Part shown: one piece after another, positions 1 to 10,984 of the stretch | Position numbering within the stretch: position 1 is the stretch's first letter | Layout of the letters: every line of letters starts with the position of its first letter | Assembly: GCA_012934845.2 (NCBI GenBank) | Contig: WNNJ02001468.1 | Coordinates: 1-64,000, forward strand | DNA length: 64,000 bases | From: Pomphorhynchus laevis | Taxonomy: Eukaryota; Acanthocephala; Palaeacanthocephala; Echinorhynchida; Pomphorhynchidae | Reading direction: 5' to 3' | The notes under the pieces: generated by a model | Databases searched by the model: none | What the model was told of the DNA's origin: nothing | The model's input: only the letters and a program-made list of their open reading frames with translations | Program-made: the position numbers and the translations under genes

Positions 1-189
1 ATATCTATTATTTATAATAAATATTATAATTTAATATTAATTTTATTTTTTACTAAAATAACACAATAGTATAATAAAACAAGAAGTAATTTATGAAAAT
101 TAATTTTAAATTTAACTCAATCCAACATAGCTGCGGCATACATCGCAATTATTTAGTGTCTCTGGTCAAATTTGGTTATTTAGAGTAAT

Positions 190-390
190 TTCTTATTCTA
201 ACGCAGCGTATATTATTTACTATCCATCCATAAAAATTTCGTAACTCAAGACTTTAAATTTATTTTAAATATTTTGATGATTTATATATTTTAATTTTTT
301 TGTTAAATTGCATTTTTATAGTATTCAAGTTTAAAATATATCTCAATTAAATTATTTAAATGATTTTGAATGAAGTTTGATCTAAATTCT
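190..390 (-). mobile_element. Penelope-like (Naiad) fragment, end of RT
   Basis: Reads on the minus strand as the C-terminal end of the Penelope reverse transcriptase and its trailer. The segments matching the end of the RT ORF near 40060-40265 (around 'atccatccataaaaattt' and 'caaaatcatttaaataatt' in reverse complement) occur in the same order. It is heavily diverged and has no open frame. It lies downstream of the last visible exon of the collagen/olfactomedin-type host gene. Confidence 0.6.
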
Positions 391-1098
391 TCTTAAAGTA
401 AGTTTATTTGTAGCATAATTTTTTAATAATTTTAATTAATTTTGATATAATAAAAATAATTATTATTGAATTTAAAAATCGATATCAAATTAAAATTAAA
501 TTAAAAATAAATTAAAATTTATTGAACTGTGAACACGAAAAGTTTATGGGTAAAAAATATACGAACATCACTAGGTTTGTATAGATTCAATTTGATTCAA
601 AGTTTTGTCACTTTGAATCTAATTCTTTTGTATTGTATAATATTTCTAACGAATAAGTTTCACTAACGTGCTTTGCATTTGAAGTAACGCGTTGCGAATC
701 AAAGAGTTTATTATCTCCAGCATTCTAGTGATTTGCAATTTAAATACGATAAAAACTAAACCAATGGATTTAAAATGTTTGTAGCCAGTTGTCTAGAGTA
801 AAAAACACCTCTTCAAAAGACACCTCTTCAAAAAACACCTCTAGAAATATAAATCATTAAATCATTTTTAAATTATTAAATTATTAAATAAAAAACGTTT
901 GGCATAGAAATTAGCAATAGAAATAAACACAATTGTATACAATAATTTGCCATAAAGTTTCATTAATTTCTCACTCGCAAATACTAAATTTAATCGATAT
1001 AATACATGACAATTATTTTTTAACAAATGAAATGAAAAGATTTTTTAATAGAAATGTGATGTGCTAAGAAATAATTAATTTTTTATCTATACAAAATA
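391..1098. other. AT-rich stretch without recognised gene
   Basis: No exon, RNA gene or element recognised. Three imperfect tandem copies of a 'cacctcttcaaaa'-like unit occur at about 806-845. If the olfactomedin-type domain of the host gene continues, further exons would lie here or beyond the window edge, but I could not see them. Confidence 0.5.
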
Positions 1099-1310
1099 CT
1101 AAACTTTATTTATATCATCAGTACAAACACAATTGGATATATTTCCGATTTTACCTATATAGCCTCTTGTTGAGTAAGTGAAATGTTGGACATTTCGATT
1201 TATTGGCATCGAATCCTTCATTGCAGCACCATACTTATTCATAGATGAATCGTTAGACTGCGGCAATTTGACTAACACCATTGGTTTACTAAGCCAGTCA
1301 AGGATCTTCG
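1099..1310 (-). CDS. Colmedin-like host gene, exon with start of olfactomedin-type domain (partial)
   Basis: Seen: after an acceptor ending TCTTAG, a phase-1 frame stays open for about 70 codons to a TAG at 1099. The split codon joins correctly with the phase-1 donor of the exon at 3691-3568, giving a Cys-Gly-Glu-Ala junction. The peptide contains DWLSKPMVLVK, then KYGAAMKDSMPINR. Known: olfactomedin domains open with a Cys-Gly, a 'kPv' stretch and a 'G-x-W-M-kD-P' stretch, which this resembles (the Trp is Ala here). Inference: this is the first part of the olfactomedin domain of a membrane collagen. The exon may end earlier, at the GTAAAA donor after 1155, with the rest of the domain further left. 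If the stop is used, the domain would be truncated to about 70 residues. Confidence 0.55.
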
Positions 1311-1409
1311 CTAAGAGCACATAAATTTTATTTTTATCGTTTTCATCATGTTAGATTAAAATATTTAATATTTTTTAATATTTAAAAAAATTAATTAACC
1401 TAATATTCA

Positions 1410-2200
1410 GAAATAGATATACATAATATATGTTATATTGGCTATAACTAAACGTTATACTATAACGCCTATCTAACAAAAATTCAACAATCAAGTAAAT
1501 ATATGGATAAAATTGAATTGAGAAAAACCTTAAATATTTTGATAAATAATAATTATTTAAAGGTAGGGACATCTATACTAAGAAAGGTAAAAGGTGTTCC
1601 GATGGGTGGTAATAATAGGCCAATTATAGCTGACTTGTTTTTAAGCTCTATAGAATATGAATTTGTTCATAACTGTGTAAAAACTAAATCTAAACTATAT
1701 AAATATATGAAATATATGTTTCGATACATTGATGATATATGTGTATTTAATTCTAATAATTTTTATTCAATTAGTGAACAAATTTATCCAGAAAGCCTTA
1801 TTCTTAAAAAACCAATATTCATGATAAAGAAGGGATATATCTAGATATGAACATTAAATTAACATTAACTAAAACTACTGTTAATTAATATCGTAAAGAT
1901 GACATATTTAATTTATAACATATGTTTGCATGAGCATTCATGCATACCATATAATATAAAATATAATACATTAAATAATGAAATTTTAAGAATTGCAACA
2001 ATATGTAATGATATTGGCTTCTTCAAAATTATTTAAATAATTTAATAGATGCATATTTTAAACTAGGTAACTATAAAAATTTTATCAAAGAGAAAAATAG
2101 TAAAATATTTAAATTAACAGAATATTATTAAAAATAAATTTAAAATATTAAGTGAAAATTTTTATGGATAATAAATAATATACGTTGTATTAGAATAAGA
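1410..2200 (+). mobile_element. Penelope-like (Naiad) RT fragment inside a host intron
   Basis: The reading frame at 1503-1844 carries the Penelope RT core: VKGVPMGGNNRPIIADLF (motif B) and MFRYIDDICVF (motif C, YIDD). The remainder to about 2200 is the thumb/C-terminal region with the frame lost at several points. It aligns with about the last third of the long copy at 37.5-40.2 kb. The 5' part including GIY-YIG is missing, as is usual for 5'-truncated copies. It lies in the intron between the exons at 3691-3568 and 1310-1099. Confidence 0.85.
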
Positions 2201-3567
2201 TACGTGATAATATTATCTCATCATAGGTAAATTAAATAAAATCTTATAAAACAACTATTTATTATTTATGATTATTTATAATTATTTAATTATTTATAAT
2301 TTAATTATTTAAATGATATTTAGCATTATATAAACCACGTAGACACAGTTAGCTGACCTGATTCTCATAGATCTGATCAGTTAACTGATCTGATATGTGA
2401 ATTAGCTTTCAGGAAAAAATAACTTTTGTAGACTGACATTATCGATATCCGTCTACAATAAAATTAGCTAAGGAATTATCAATTAGTTCCTTTATTTAAT
2501 TCAAAGGAAAAAATCTACATAAGCTATTATATGGTAAAAATTTTAGAAGCAAGTATTTAATGTTTTAATACTTGCATATTCAATTAATTCAGACTTTATT
2601 TTGTTAAGTAAATAATTTCACTTAACAATTTTAATTTTTTAAAATTATTTGTCAATAATTTTTTTGCAAAACAAAATTATTCTTTAATAAATTAATAAAT
2701 TTTTTAATTAAAAAATAATTAATAATTATTTAATTATTAATTATTTAATAAAATTTATTTTCCTAACGGATAACAGCTAAAAATGATCAGAGAGTGCAGA
2801 TCGAATTTTAATTCTTAACTACCGCATATATTCGTTGTAATGTCAAGCCGATTTCTTCAATTAAATATCACATATTTTATAATGACTGATAGTTTTTTAC
2901 CGACATCACCGTTGTTCCAAAAGGCTAATTGAAAGAAACAGAATTTGTCAAACCTTGTTTTGTGCTTATCATATTTACTAAATTTTTTGTTCGTTTTAGT
3001 AAAAATAATTTTGTTGTTTTAATGTTGAATAGAAAGAATCACGGCAATTATTAAAGCAAATGTCTATTAAGAACTGATCAAATTGATCGTACACCCGGGG
3101 TTAAACCAATTTTATTATTTGATTAATTCACATGCGAAAATTCGGCTGTATCACGGGTACACGATGAGATAGAATAAACATCATCACAGTTTATTTCTAA
3201 AAATCTAACTAGCTGATGTTTGTTATTTATTTAAGTAAGTTATTTTTAGATAACTAAAAATAATTAACTTAAATAATAACTAACTTAAATAATTTATTTA
3301 GTTATTTTTAATAATTAATAGATAATAATAAGAATATATTTTAAACGATTAAATATGATATATTTAAGAAAAAGTTGTAGCACAATCTCACAACAATTGT
3401 CATTGAATTCAGTGACAAGAAGACAGGAGTACACGTTTATTTATTTAACGAAATCAGAATTTCAAAGCCTAACTTGTAATTTGGCTTTAAAAATCAAGAA
3501 TTAATAATAAAACTAATAACTTCTAGTTTAATAAATAAAATAAATAATTTAGTTTTTTAACATATAC
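2201..3567. other. AT-rich intron of the collagen-like gene
   Basis: No coding signal or known repeat recognised apart from simple A/T-rich duplications (for example 'aattatttaattatt' series around 2690-2760). It is intronic if the minus-strand gene model is right. Confidence 0.45.
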
Positions 3568-3691
3568 CTTCTCCACAAACGGTTCTGCTGGTTAAACGCA
3601 ACTGATGAGGTGGAGTGTAATTCATTTCTGGCCATCGTTCATTGTAGTCGACCGAGCGATATGAAGGAAATTGACCAAATTCAAAATATCC
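3568..3691 (-). CDS. Colmedin-like host gene, linker exon
   Basis: Seen: acceptor TAAATAG, 124 bases open in one frame, donor GTATAT. The peptide starts GYFEFGQFPSYR, continues NERWPEMNYTPP and ends TSRTVCGE plus one base. Phase is 0 in and 1 out, matching the neighbouring exons on both sides. The Cys-Gly-Glu end matches the first conserved Cys-Gly of olfactomedin domains. This exon links the collagen repeats to the C-terminal domain. Without the neighbouring exons it would not be recognisable, so confidence rests mainly on splice-phase agreement. Confidence 0.65.
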
Positions 3692-3738
3692 CTATTTACA
3701 ACAATAAACTTTATTTGATACTTATTTTTGATACTCAC

Positions 3739-3782
3739 ACTTTCGCCTTTTTCACCCTTTTCTCCTTTAAGAATTTCCTTGT
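3739..3782 (-). CDS. Colmedin-like host gene, collagen exon 2
   Basis: Seen: donor GTGAGT after 3739. The coding part contains KEILKGEKGEKGES, a short Gly-X-Y run. With the acceptor TTTAG just before 3782 the exon is 44 bases, phase 1 in and phase 0 out, matching the exon at 4539-4465. An alternative acceptor (CTAG before 3795) gives a 57-base phase-0 exon that does not join the preceding exon in frame. Collagen Gly-X-Y exons are commonly short and begin or end in this way. Confidence 0.75.
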
Positions 3783-4464
3783 CTAAATTAAGACTCTAGA
3801 AAATTTCAAATGCATTTATAAAACTGTTTCTATACTAAAATTGTTTTTAATTAACAAAACATTTTGAGTTAATTTTGACATCGGTTAGCAGGTAGCGAAC
3901 ATTTAAATTGTATCTGACTTAGATATTGGAAACCTTTACTGAGTATCTTCTCTGTATAAGTTCAATTAAAAATGTGAGATACGATGATTATCGATGCTTA
4001 TCAACTGGGATTCAACGTTTAAAGATTGCATTGCTTTTTGAAATATCTGCTTTTATAAATCAAAATTCGGTTGTATTTCTCTAGTGGTTTTATTTTTTTC
4101 GAATTATCTAACATAATTTACTTCAAAATTCAAAATTTTAAAATTAAATATTTTTAATTTGAAATTATAATTAAATATTTAATATTAATAAATATTAATA
4201 TATAAATATATTATCTTAAATATTACTATTTACCACATAGTCTACAATTATGCACTTCGACTTTCACAAAATCAAAAAACTCTACTTTGTTTGGGCCTCG
4301 CAATCGCTTGCAGTTATTTGTATTTACCAAAGTCTAATTTTGGATTTGAGAAAAATTTCGGATTTTGGTTTGAGAATAACAAAAGTTTTAAATGGGAGTT
4401 TTGTATTTAAGCGAATTAATTAGCTTTTAGTCATCACACATTTTGTAATTTTGAGTAAACTCAC

Positions 4465-4539
4465 TTATGCATTCACCCTTTTGTCCTTTAAATCCTCTGA
4501 GTCCAATATAACCCCGTTCACCACGATCACCTTTAATAC
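4465..4539 (-). CDS. Colmedin-like host gene, collagen exon 1
   Basis: Seen: acceptor ATCTTTAG, then 75 bases reading GIKGDRGERGYIGLRGFKG and QKGEC before a consensus donor GTGAGT. Gly occupies every third residue for eight triplets, which is diagnostic of a collagen triple helix. Phase is 1 in and 1 out. Base composition is clearly less AT-rich than the surrounding intron. The next upstream exon that I can identify is 14 kb away at 18973-18590, so one or more exons in between are probably unrecognised (phase 0 to phase 1 is needed). Confidence 0.85.
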   Translation of the reverse strand, partial: VLKVIVVNGVILDSEDLKDKRVNA

Positions 4540-5620
4540 CTAAAGATATATAATAAAATAATAATTAGAAAATAAGCGTAATATAAAGGTAGAAATTCGA
4601 TTAAAATCATGTATTTTTAAATTGTAAATTAAAAAGAATACAAATAATATATTTTTTAAATATTAGTTTTAGTCAACATATATTATTATATATTATTAAT
4701 AAATAATAATTATATAATATAACATATATTGTTTATTAATCTATGGTATTTTTTGAACCAAAAAATATTATGATGACTTTACATAAGTATAACTTAACAC
4801 AGCATTCTTAAATTTTAACGTTTGACAAATGGCAGTCAAAATCGAAAATTAAAAGAATGTCGGGAGTATCGTCCGAATAATCTAAGAATAAGACTAGTTG
4901 GTAAGAGTGAAGCCATGTTTCAAAGAGAATCTAAACCTTTATTATAGCATAAAATTTTACGTTAACATTGAAAATTCTTAATCTAGTTGTATATATCCCG
5001 ATTTCCTATTGACAGATAACTGGAAATCAGGATATATACAACTTTAGGTTTGAAATTTCAATGTTCATGTGAAATTCCCATATAGAAAAGGTTTGGATGA
5101 TTTTACTCAATCGCATAGAGAACTGTGAAAATATCACATATCGAGTAAAATCACGGAGATGACTGCTTATTAGCAAATGATCGTTTTAAGTGTGACGTTT
5201 ATCATATCGTGGATACCATAACAACATTTTACACAAAACGGTCATAATCAAACTTTTATTTTTATACTTTGTATTTCAAAGTATAAACTTTATCTTCCGT
5301 AGGAAATTTAGAGGCTAATAAATTACTTCACTATTATTATCATTATCAAGCAGATTAAAAGGTATTTAATCTTTAAGTATTAAAGATTAAGGAAACGTAA
5401 CTTTCTCGATGCGATGATTGCATTTGCGCTTACGTCTTTGCCTGTAACAAGGAACTTGAAATGTGTTCAAACGTTAAACATAAATGCTTAATGGTTTGCT
5501 ATAGTTGTTCGAACACGAGGTGCAGAAATACTTATAAATCTTTAAGAACATTTGGCCAACGTATGAATATTTTGTCGAACCAGTAAATTAAAGCTATTGG
5601 TTAACAATTAAATCAGCTAA
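4540..5620. other. Intronic AT-rich DNA with a short hairpin
   Basis: No exon recognised. An inverted repeat with 22-bp arms (4985-5006 and 5022-5043, one mismatch, 15-base loop) around 'ttgtatatatcccgattt' could be a tiny foldback element or a hairpin in the intron RNA. Confidence 0.5.
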
Positions 5621-5624
5621 CTGA

Positions 5625-5865
5625 GTCTACGTATTTAATATAATTATAAAATAAACAAAACATATTAATGCTAAATCAAAGTTTAATAATTAAATAATAA
5701 AATAAATAATTGCTATAAGATTTTTTATAATTTAAATCAAGTTAAAAAAAATTTAAAATAAACGTCATTTTTATGAATTGACTAATAAATAACAGACGTT
5801 GTATCATAATAAGAATTAGAGGTCATCAGGAGGAACTGCTATGCTATCAGGTTTCGAAATACCAC
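5625..5865 (-). repeat. Penelope (Naiad) terminal repeat, solo, minus orientation
   Basis: Reverse complement of the roughly 250-bp unit that follows the RT of the long Penelope copy (40330-40600). It has the same series of landmarks: gtagactcagttagct, a long AT-rich body, 'aataaataacagacgttg', then 'ggtcatcaggaggaactgc' and the tttcg box. No coding part is attached. Confidence 0.8.
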
Positions 5866-7690
5866 CTATTTCAAAGATATAGATATTTTTTAAAAGCATG
5901 TATATGGAAATTGTGAAGTGTGGAGTGTATGTAACAGGTTCATCGGTAGAAAATACAAAATTCATAAAGTCTTTTGTATAAACATAGGTTTAAAACGTAT
6001 TGATTAGCATTGAGAATTTCAATCATATTGATCTCACGATCCATACCATACTCAACCTTTGTACAATCAGTGGGATATAAAAGTAGCCATTTGATTCGGA
6101 CAGGTTAAGCATCCTGGTTTCAAATCCTTGACATAAAAATTCGGAATACTTTGATATCTCGTATTACGGGTTTAGATAAATTGAGTTCATTTTAATATTT
6201 GCAAATTTGCCTTCTGTATAAAGATGGTAATTTTGGAGTTCCGGTATTTTCTGAAGTAACTTTTACGAAGTACTCAAATTCATCCGTACAAATGAGTATT
6301 TTAAATTCAGGACTTGATAGCGTTGATTTAAAAAATTTGATTTGTAATGCAAAACACTAGGGAAACATTTTAAAAAGGAAACATCATACCTACAGAATAC
6401 TACCTTAGCACATGCTAGTGTAGATAGAGGTATCTACATGGTTATCGGCATGGCCAATTAATAGAATAGGATTTAATTTATCTCCAACTAAATTTCATGA
6501 TGAGTTTGCAACCAAGTGTGGATGGGATCCCTCAAATACAGCGAGGAAATTCCAGTGTAATTTTTGATTTAATTCTCTTTCCTGAGCCATAAGTGGATGT
6601 GCTTGCATTCGTCATGACATGTTGAGAGATCATATATTACGTATGATTGCAGATTCCTGCACTCCATCATAAGTCGAACCGCTGTTCCTTTTCCGTTAAA
6701 TCTCAATATGTTTAAAAAAATATACAAAAATATTAAAAAAACTACACTGAATATAGAAACACGCATTGATGTTGGATGTAAAGGTTTATTCGTAGGAAGA
6801 TAAGGTCAATTATGAACATTACTGTGTTTAAAACTTTTGCTCGATCATACTTTAACAAAAATATTGAAGCATATATATACCATCAGGAAATAAAATGTTC
6901 AAAGTATGATGGACGTGTGCCTAAGATTGACATAACATTCAATTTACGGTGTTCACAACAGGTGAATTAGGTTAAGACGACACACGTGTTCTTCATAGAC
7001 TAGCCAACAAGTGAACAATACAGTAGCCGTATATGCATACTGTACATAAATGCTTCGAATGATAATCATTATTATAATAATCAAAGCTAATTCACAATTT
7101 TTCAAAGCAACAGATGTAGATTTAAGATGAGGTTGAGATTGGGTGAAAGTTGGAAACAAAATAATTAATAATAATTATATTTTGTAAAAATAAATCATAT
7201 TTATTAAAAATTCTCAAACTCTCATGATATCGAGTGTTTCCTCGACATCGCGATTTGAATTCAACTATATTTATTGAATTAAAATTTAGCTAATTAATTT
7301 TTGATATCGCGAAATACAATTTAAAGTTTAGCACTTGGGACTGTCTAAGTCGTAATTCTTTATTTCAAATGACACCCTTTAGTATTTTATTTTAGATATC
7401 CATATACGGGTAGGAATTACATCAATATGATCATTTAGTGAATGTATTTAACACAAGATTTTAAAATAGCTATGGTTTCATCAGCGGTTCACATTCGTTG
7501 TATATCTTTTGAAATATCATTTGCGGTATGAAGTAGCATTTGAGGTATGTAAATTTCATGTTATTACCAATTATCAGTCGTCGTATCTGAAAATATTTTA
7601 CATGCGAAAATCTTGTGCAAATAGATAAAATCCGATTCGAATCACATTTTAAGTTGATATACCTGTGCAGTCATTGTAACAATTGAAATT
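5866..7690. other. Unassigned stretch, no gene recognised
   Basis: No reading frame with protein-like composition and no element recognised. Some segments have near-average GC (for example 6390-6620 and 6930-7160) and may be old degraded repeats. Confidence 0.4.
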
Positions 7691-7699
7691 TCGATGACT

Positions 7700-7830
7700 A
7701 TTTTTATCCTGCCCGTTACTTTAATCCTATATATACGGCAACAATAGTACGCTACATTTCAGTATTGGTGAACCTCATCAGCTACTGATCCAATACTTAC
7801 TATTCACGTTTCGGTCCTTTTAATGTTGCC
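7700..7830 (-). repeat. Half of a hammerhead-like foldback repeat
   Basis: On the minus strand it reads GGACC-GAAAC, a short spacer, then an 8-bp stem AGTATTGG/CCAATACT enclosing CTGATGAGGTTC. The same box order and enclosed CTGATGA motif occurs in the foldbacks at 21742-22006 and 29935-30290; here only one arm is present. GGACC and GGTTC can pair (one G-U). Confidence 0.5.
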
Positions 7831-7834
7831 TGAC

Positions 7835-8945
7835 GATCATTTGACTCGTTTGCTTTAGTGGCAATTAGATTTAATTAAAGATTTTCTTATTACATTTTGC
7901 AAATTTAATTTTAATTATTTAAAATTTCAAAACACAGAGAGTTTTCCAATTTAAAGTAAAAACTTCCACTATCAAAGCTGATTTACTTTAAAATAACGAT
8001 ATTACATAACAAATTCCATCAAAAAGTTTAATTTTCAAACAGTTTGTTTTAACATTAATGATGAATTTTAAAAATATTAATGTATTTCTTCAAATATTAA
8101 ACTTAATCATATTTACGTATAAATATGCAATAAATATTTATATTATATTTATTTAACATTTTTATGGTGTTTTGAATTCAAATATGTTTCTTGAATTGAA
8201 ATTTAGCGATTCAATTTTTAATACCGACAAATATAATTTAGGTTTATTCGTAGGTTTAGTTCTAATTTATTTGTATTTTCAATTGATATTTTTTCCAATG
8301 AATTTTATAATTTCATTAAAATAGCTGAATTTAAAATGTTTTAAAGATGCAAAGGTGTAGAGTATTTTTATCATCCTAGTGAATGGCTTATACTCTGCAT
8401 AAAGGTTAATGATGAATCTTTAATATTAGAATTTTATATAATACATATTAATATATTAGATAACACTAATATATTAATATTATAGATTATATAATATTTT
8501 AATAGAAATGCTGTTTAACAAATATATCAAATATAATTAAAAAGAATTTAGTGCCTGATGCATGGTTAAACTGTAATAGTCACTGCCATGTACAGCGCTT
8601 ATGCTAAATTCCCTCTGATGATTCAGATTAAGGGTAGTTCTGTTTTTTCGAGCTTTGAACACCGTTTAAGCGTGTGTTAAGGTGCCTATAGATGATTATA
8701 GAAGTCACGGTACTGATGAGCTCCGTTAGTGCGACTTTGAATATTGCGAGAATAATTCGGTTCTATTTCCTGGTCTAATGAGGATATATAATGCTGCCTG
8801 GTGTTTATGCCTCTTCATGATGAAATCATAGTGATTTATTTTTGAGTACACCATTGGGTGTCACAGGGCAGGTGTAGCAACACATTTTATTTTTATATAT
8901 TTGTACACTTTTTTAATATATATTTATATATTTGTACACATATTT
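7835..8945. other. Unassigned AT-rich stretch
   Basis: Nothing recognised. About 8550-8870 is less AT-rich and may be a degraded repeat of unknown family. Confidence 0.4.
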
Positions 8946-8949
8946 GTAC

Positions 8950-9215
8950 ACTTGTTAGGGGCCGAAACCTGATAGCATAGCAGTTCCTCCTTATGAACTC
9001 TAATTCTTATTCTGATACAACGTCTGTTATTTATTAGTCAATTCATAAAAATGACGTTTATTTTAAATTTCATTTTTTTATTTTAACTTGATTTAAATTA
9101 TAAAAAATCTTATAACAATTATTAATTTTATTATTTAATTATTAAATTTTGATTTAGCATTATTATGTTTTGTTTATTTTATAATTATATAACAATACGT
9201 AGACTCAGTTAGTTA
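8950..9215 (+). repeat. Penelope (Naiad) terminal repeat, solo, plus orientation
   Basis: Same 250-bp terminal unit as after the RT at 40330, starting ggggccgaaacctgatagc and ending acgtagactcagttag. It abuts the LINE remnant that starts near 9228. Confidence 0.8.
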
Positions 9216-9227
9216 TATATATGCCGG

Positions 9228-10740
9228 GTACCACATCATTTCGATGCTTCTCGTCGTCAAGACGTGACATGGTGCCTGAAAGTTGTGAATCGATAGCCAG
9301 TCTATCAAGCAACACCGTTTGATACAAATGCCGCTTTTCGTAAAAAAATCATGGTATGTTGTTTACTTAGCACATCCGTACACTACTATTTTACATGCCG
9401 TATTCATTAAGGATCCAGTGAGTGCAGCGATTATTCAGAAACTGCCTAGTGTTTAAGGATTGTCAGCACAACAATTCGATCTGGTAAGAAGCGTAAGCCT
9501 CAGTCAATTAACCAAAGTGTCGGAAACGCCTTTATTCACAATGTCACACAGGCAATCGAAACGACCAGTGTGTACTTCACTCTATTGATGAATGTTGCCG
9601 TGTACGCCATCATTTCGATGCTAAAGTGATCATTTAGAAGTAACATTGTGCCTAAAAGTCGTGAATCAAAGTCCAGTCTATCAAGCAACACCATTTTCTA
9701 TATATTGTAGTTTAAAAAATAAAAGAAAGTGGAGGCAGCATCTGCAAACATCGAATATCTGTAAAGATACTCGACGAAGACGATGCTGCTTTTCGGTATT
9801 CGCAGTGTTAAAGATGTCAACGCAGGGGACATTTTTCGAACATAAGTAGAGAGGTGTCACAGCGTTGCGTCCACTGTGAGGAAGAACATGAAACACAATA
9901 ATGCCTAAACAAAAACAAAGGACCTTTATGTGCAAACTGTGAGCAACCTCATAAGGCGTACTCACACGTTTGTCCAGAGTTCAAGTCTTACTTAGCCTGG
10001 GTAAACGGTGAAAACAAAAAGGCTTGTGATGAGGCTCAATCATATCTTAAAGCAGCCAAAAGTCACTCTCTGGATCAACATGGTGAACAAGCAGCAATGT
10101 TGATCGAGAGAGTACTTGTTCTTGAAAAAGAAATGACTCATTTAAGGCAGGAAAATGCTAAACTAAAAAGGAGGATGTAGTTCATTAATCTGATTTGAAG
10201 AAATTCAAATCGGAGTTGAACGCAGCAAAATTACACAAGTACAAATCGTTGAAACAGGAGAAAGAGAGGTCATAGATTTCGGTGACTAATTTCAATCGTT
10301 TTAACGATTTGTCACAAACAAAAATAGAAGGCTCTCAGAATGAGGACAATATTGTGGAATATTGTTCCGTAGTATCGACTGATTCTAAGGGTCCTTAGAT
10401 TATGGTAACAGAGACTGCTCTTAAGGGACTGACGTTACCTGAATCACTTCAGGTGGCGTCGAGTGGGAGGGGCAGTTTATGACAAAAAGTTTCTAATGCA
10501 AGAAAAAAAGCGAAAAATTGAATTTTCTTCGCTTGAAGACATCTGTCTGATGAGTTGGAATATAGGTTCTATTAAGAACCTGTTACAGTATTTCAGTCTC
10601 ATTCATGCGGATGTGCTTCTCTTGCAAGAAGTGTGATCATCCGATCAATTGAAGATATTTGGCAGAAAGATCGACGACTACGATACTTTTGTGTCTGCGG
10701 ATGGTCTCATAATGGAACTCTTTCTAGTGTCGTTGGTAAA
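9228..10740 (+). pseudogene. Truncated LINE: ORF1 with zinc knuckle and start of endonuclease
   Basis: Seen: at about 9925-10180 a frame reads LCANCEQPHKAYSHVCPEF, a CCHC-type knuckle, then a Glu/Lys-rich coiled-coil-like end of ORF1. At 10551 a second frame begins MSWNIGSIKNLLQYFSL and continues HADVLLLQEV, the conserved start of a LINE AP-type endonuclease; a TGA follows directly, then SSDQLKIFGRKIDDYDTF in the same frame. The rest of ORF2 is absent. An internal duplication of about 100 bp (near 9228-9330 and 9597-9700) is visible in the ORF1 region. The clade is uncertain; the two-ORF layout fits the CR1/Jockey/I-type group. Confidence 0.75.
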
Positions 10741-10984
10741 GAAGCATTTTTGCGTATATATTACACAAAATTTTATTGTATAATTTATTTATAATTCACA
10801 ATAATCTATTTTGCACCGACCTTTTATCAAATATTTGGCATAAATGGCACATGACTGATGCATCTTTGAACATATGCTTCTTACAGTAGTCGACTAAACA
10901 AGTTATAAATTCAAAATAAACATTTTATTTATACACCCACCAATAGATAATCATGTATTTGATGCACAAATCAAATTAATTTTG

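Noticed and set aside
3739-3795. 57-base version of collagen exon 2 using the CTAG acceptor
   Set aside because: Phase 0 start is incompatible with the phase-1 donor of the exon at 4465; the 44-base version fits.
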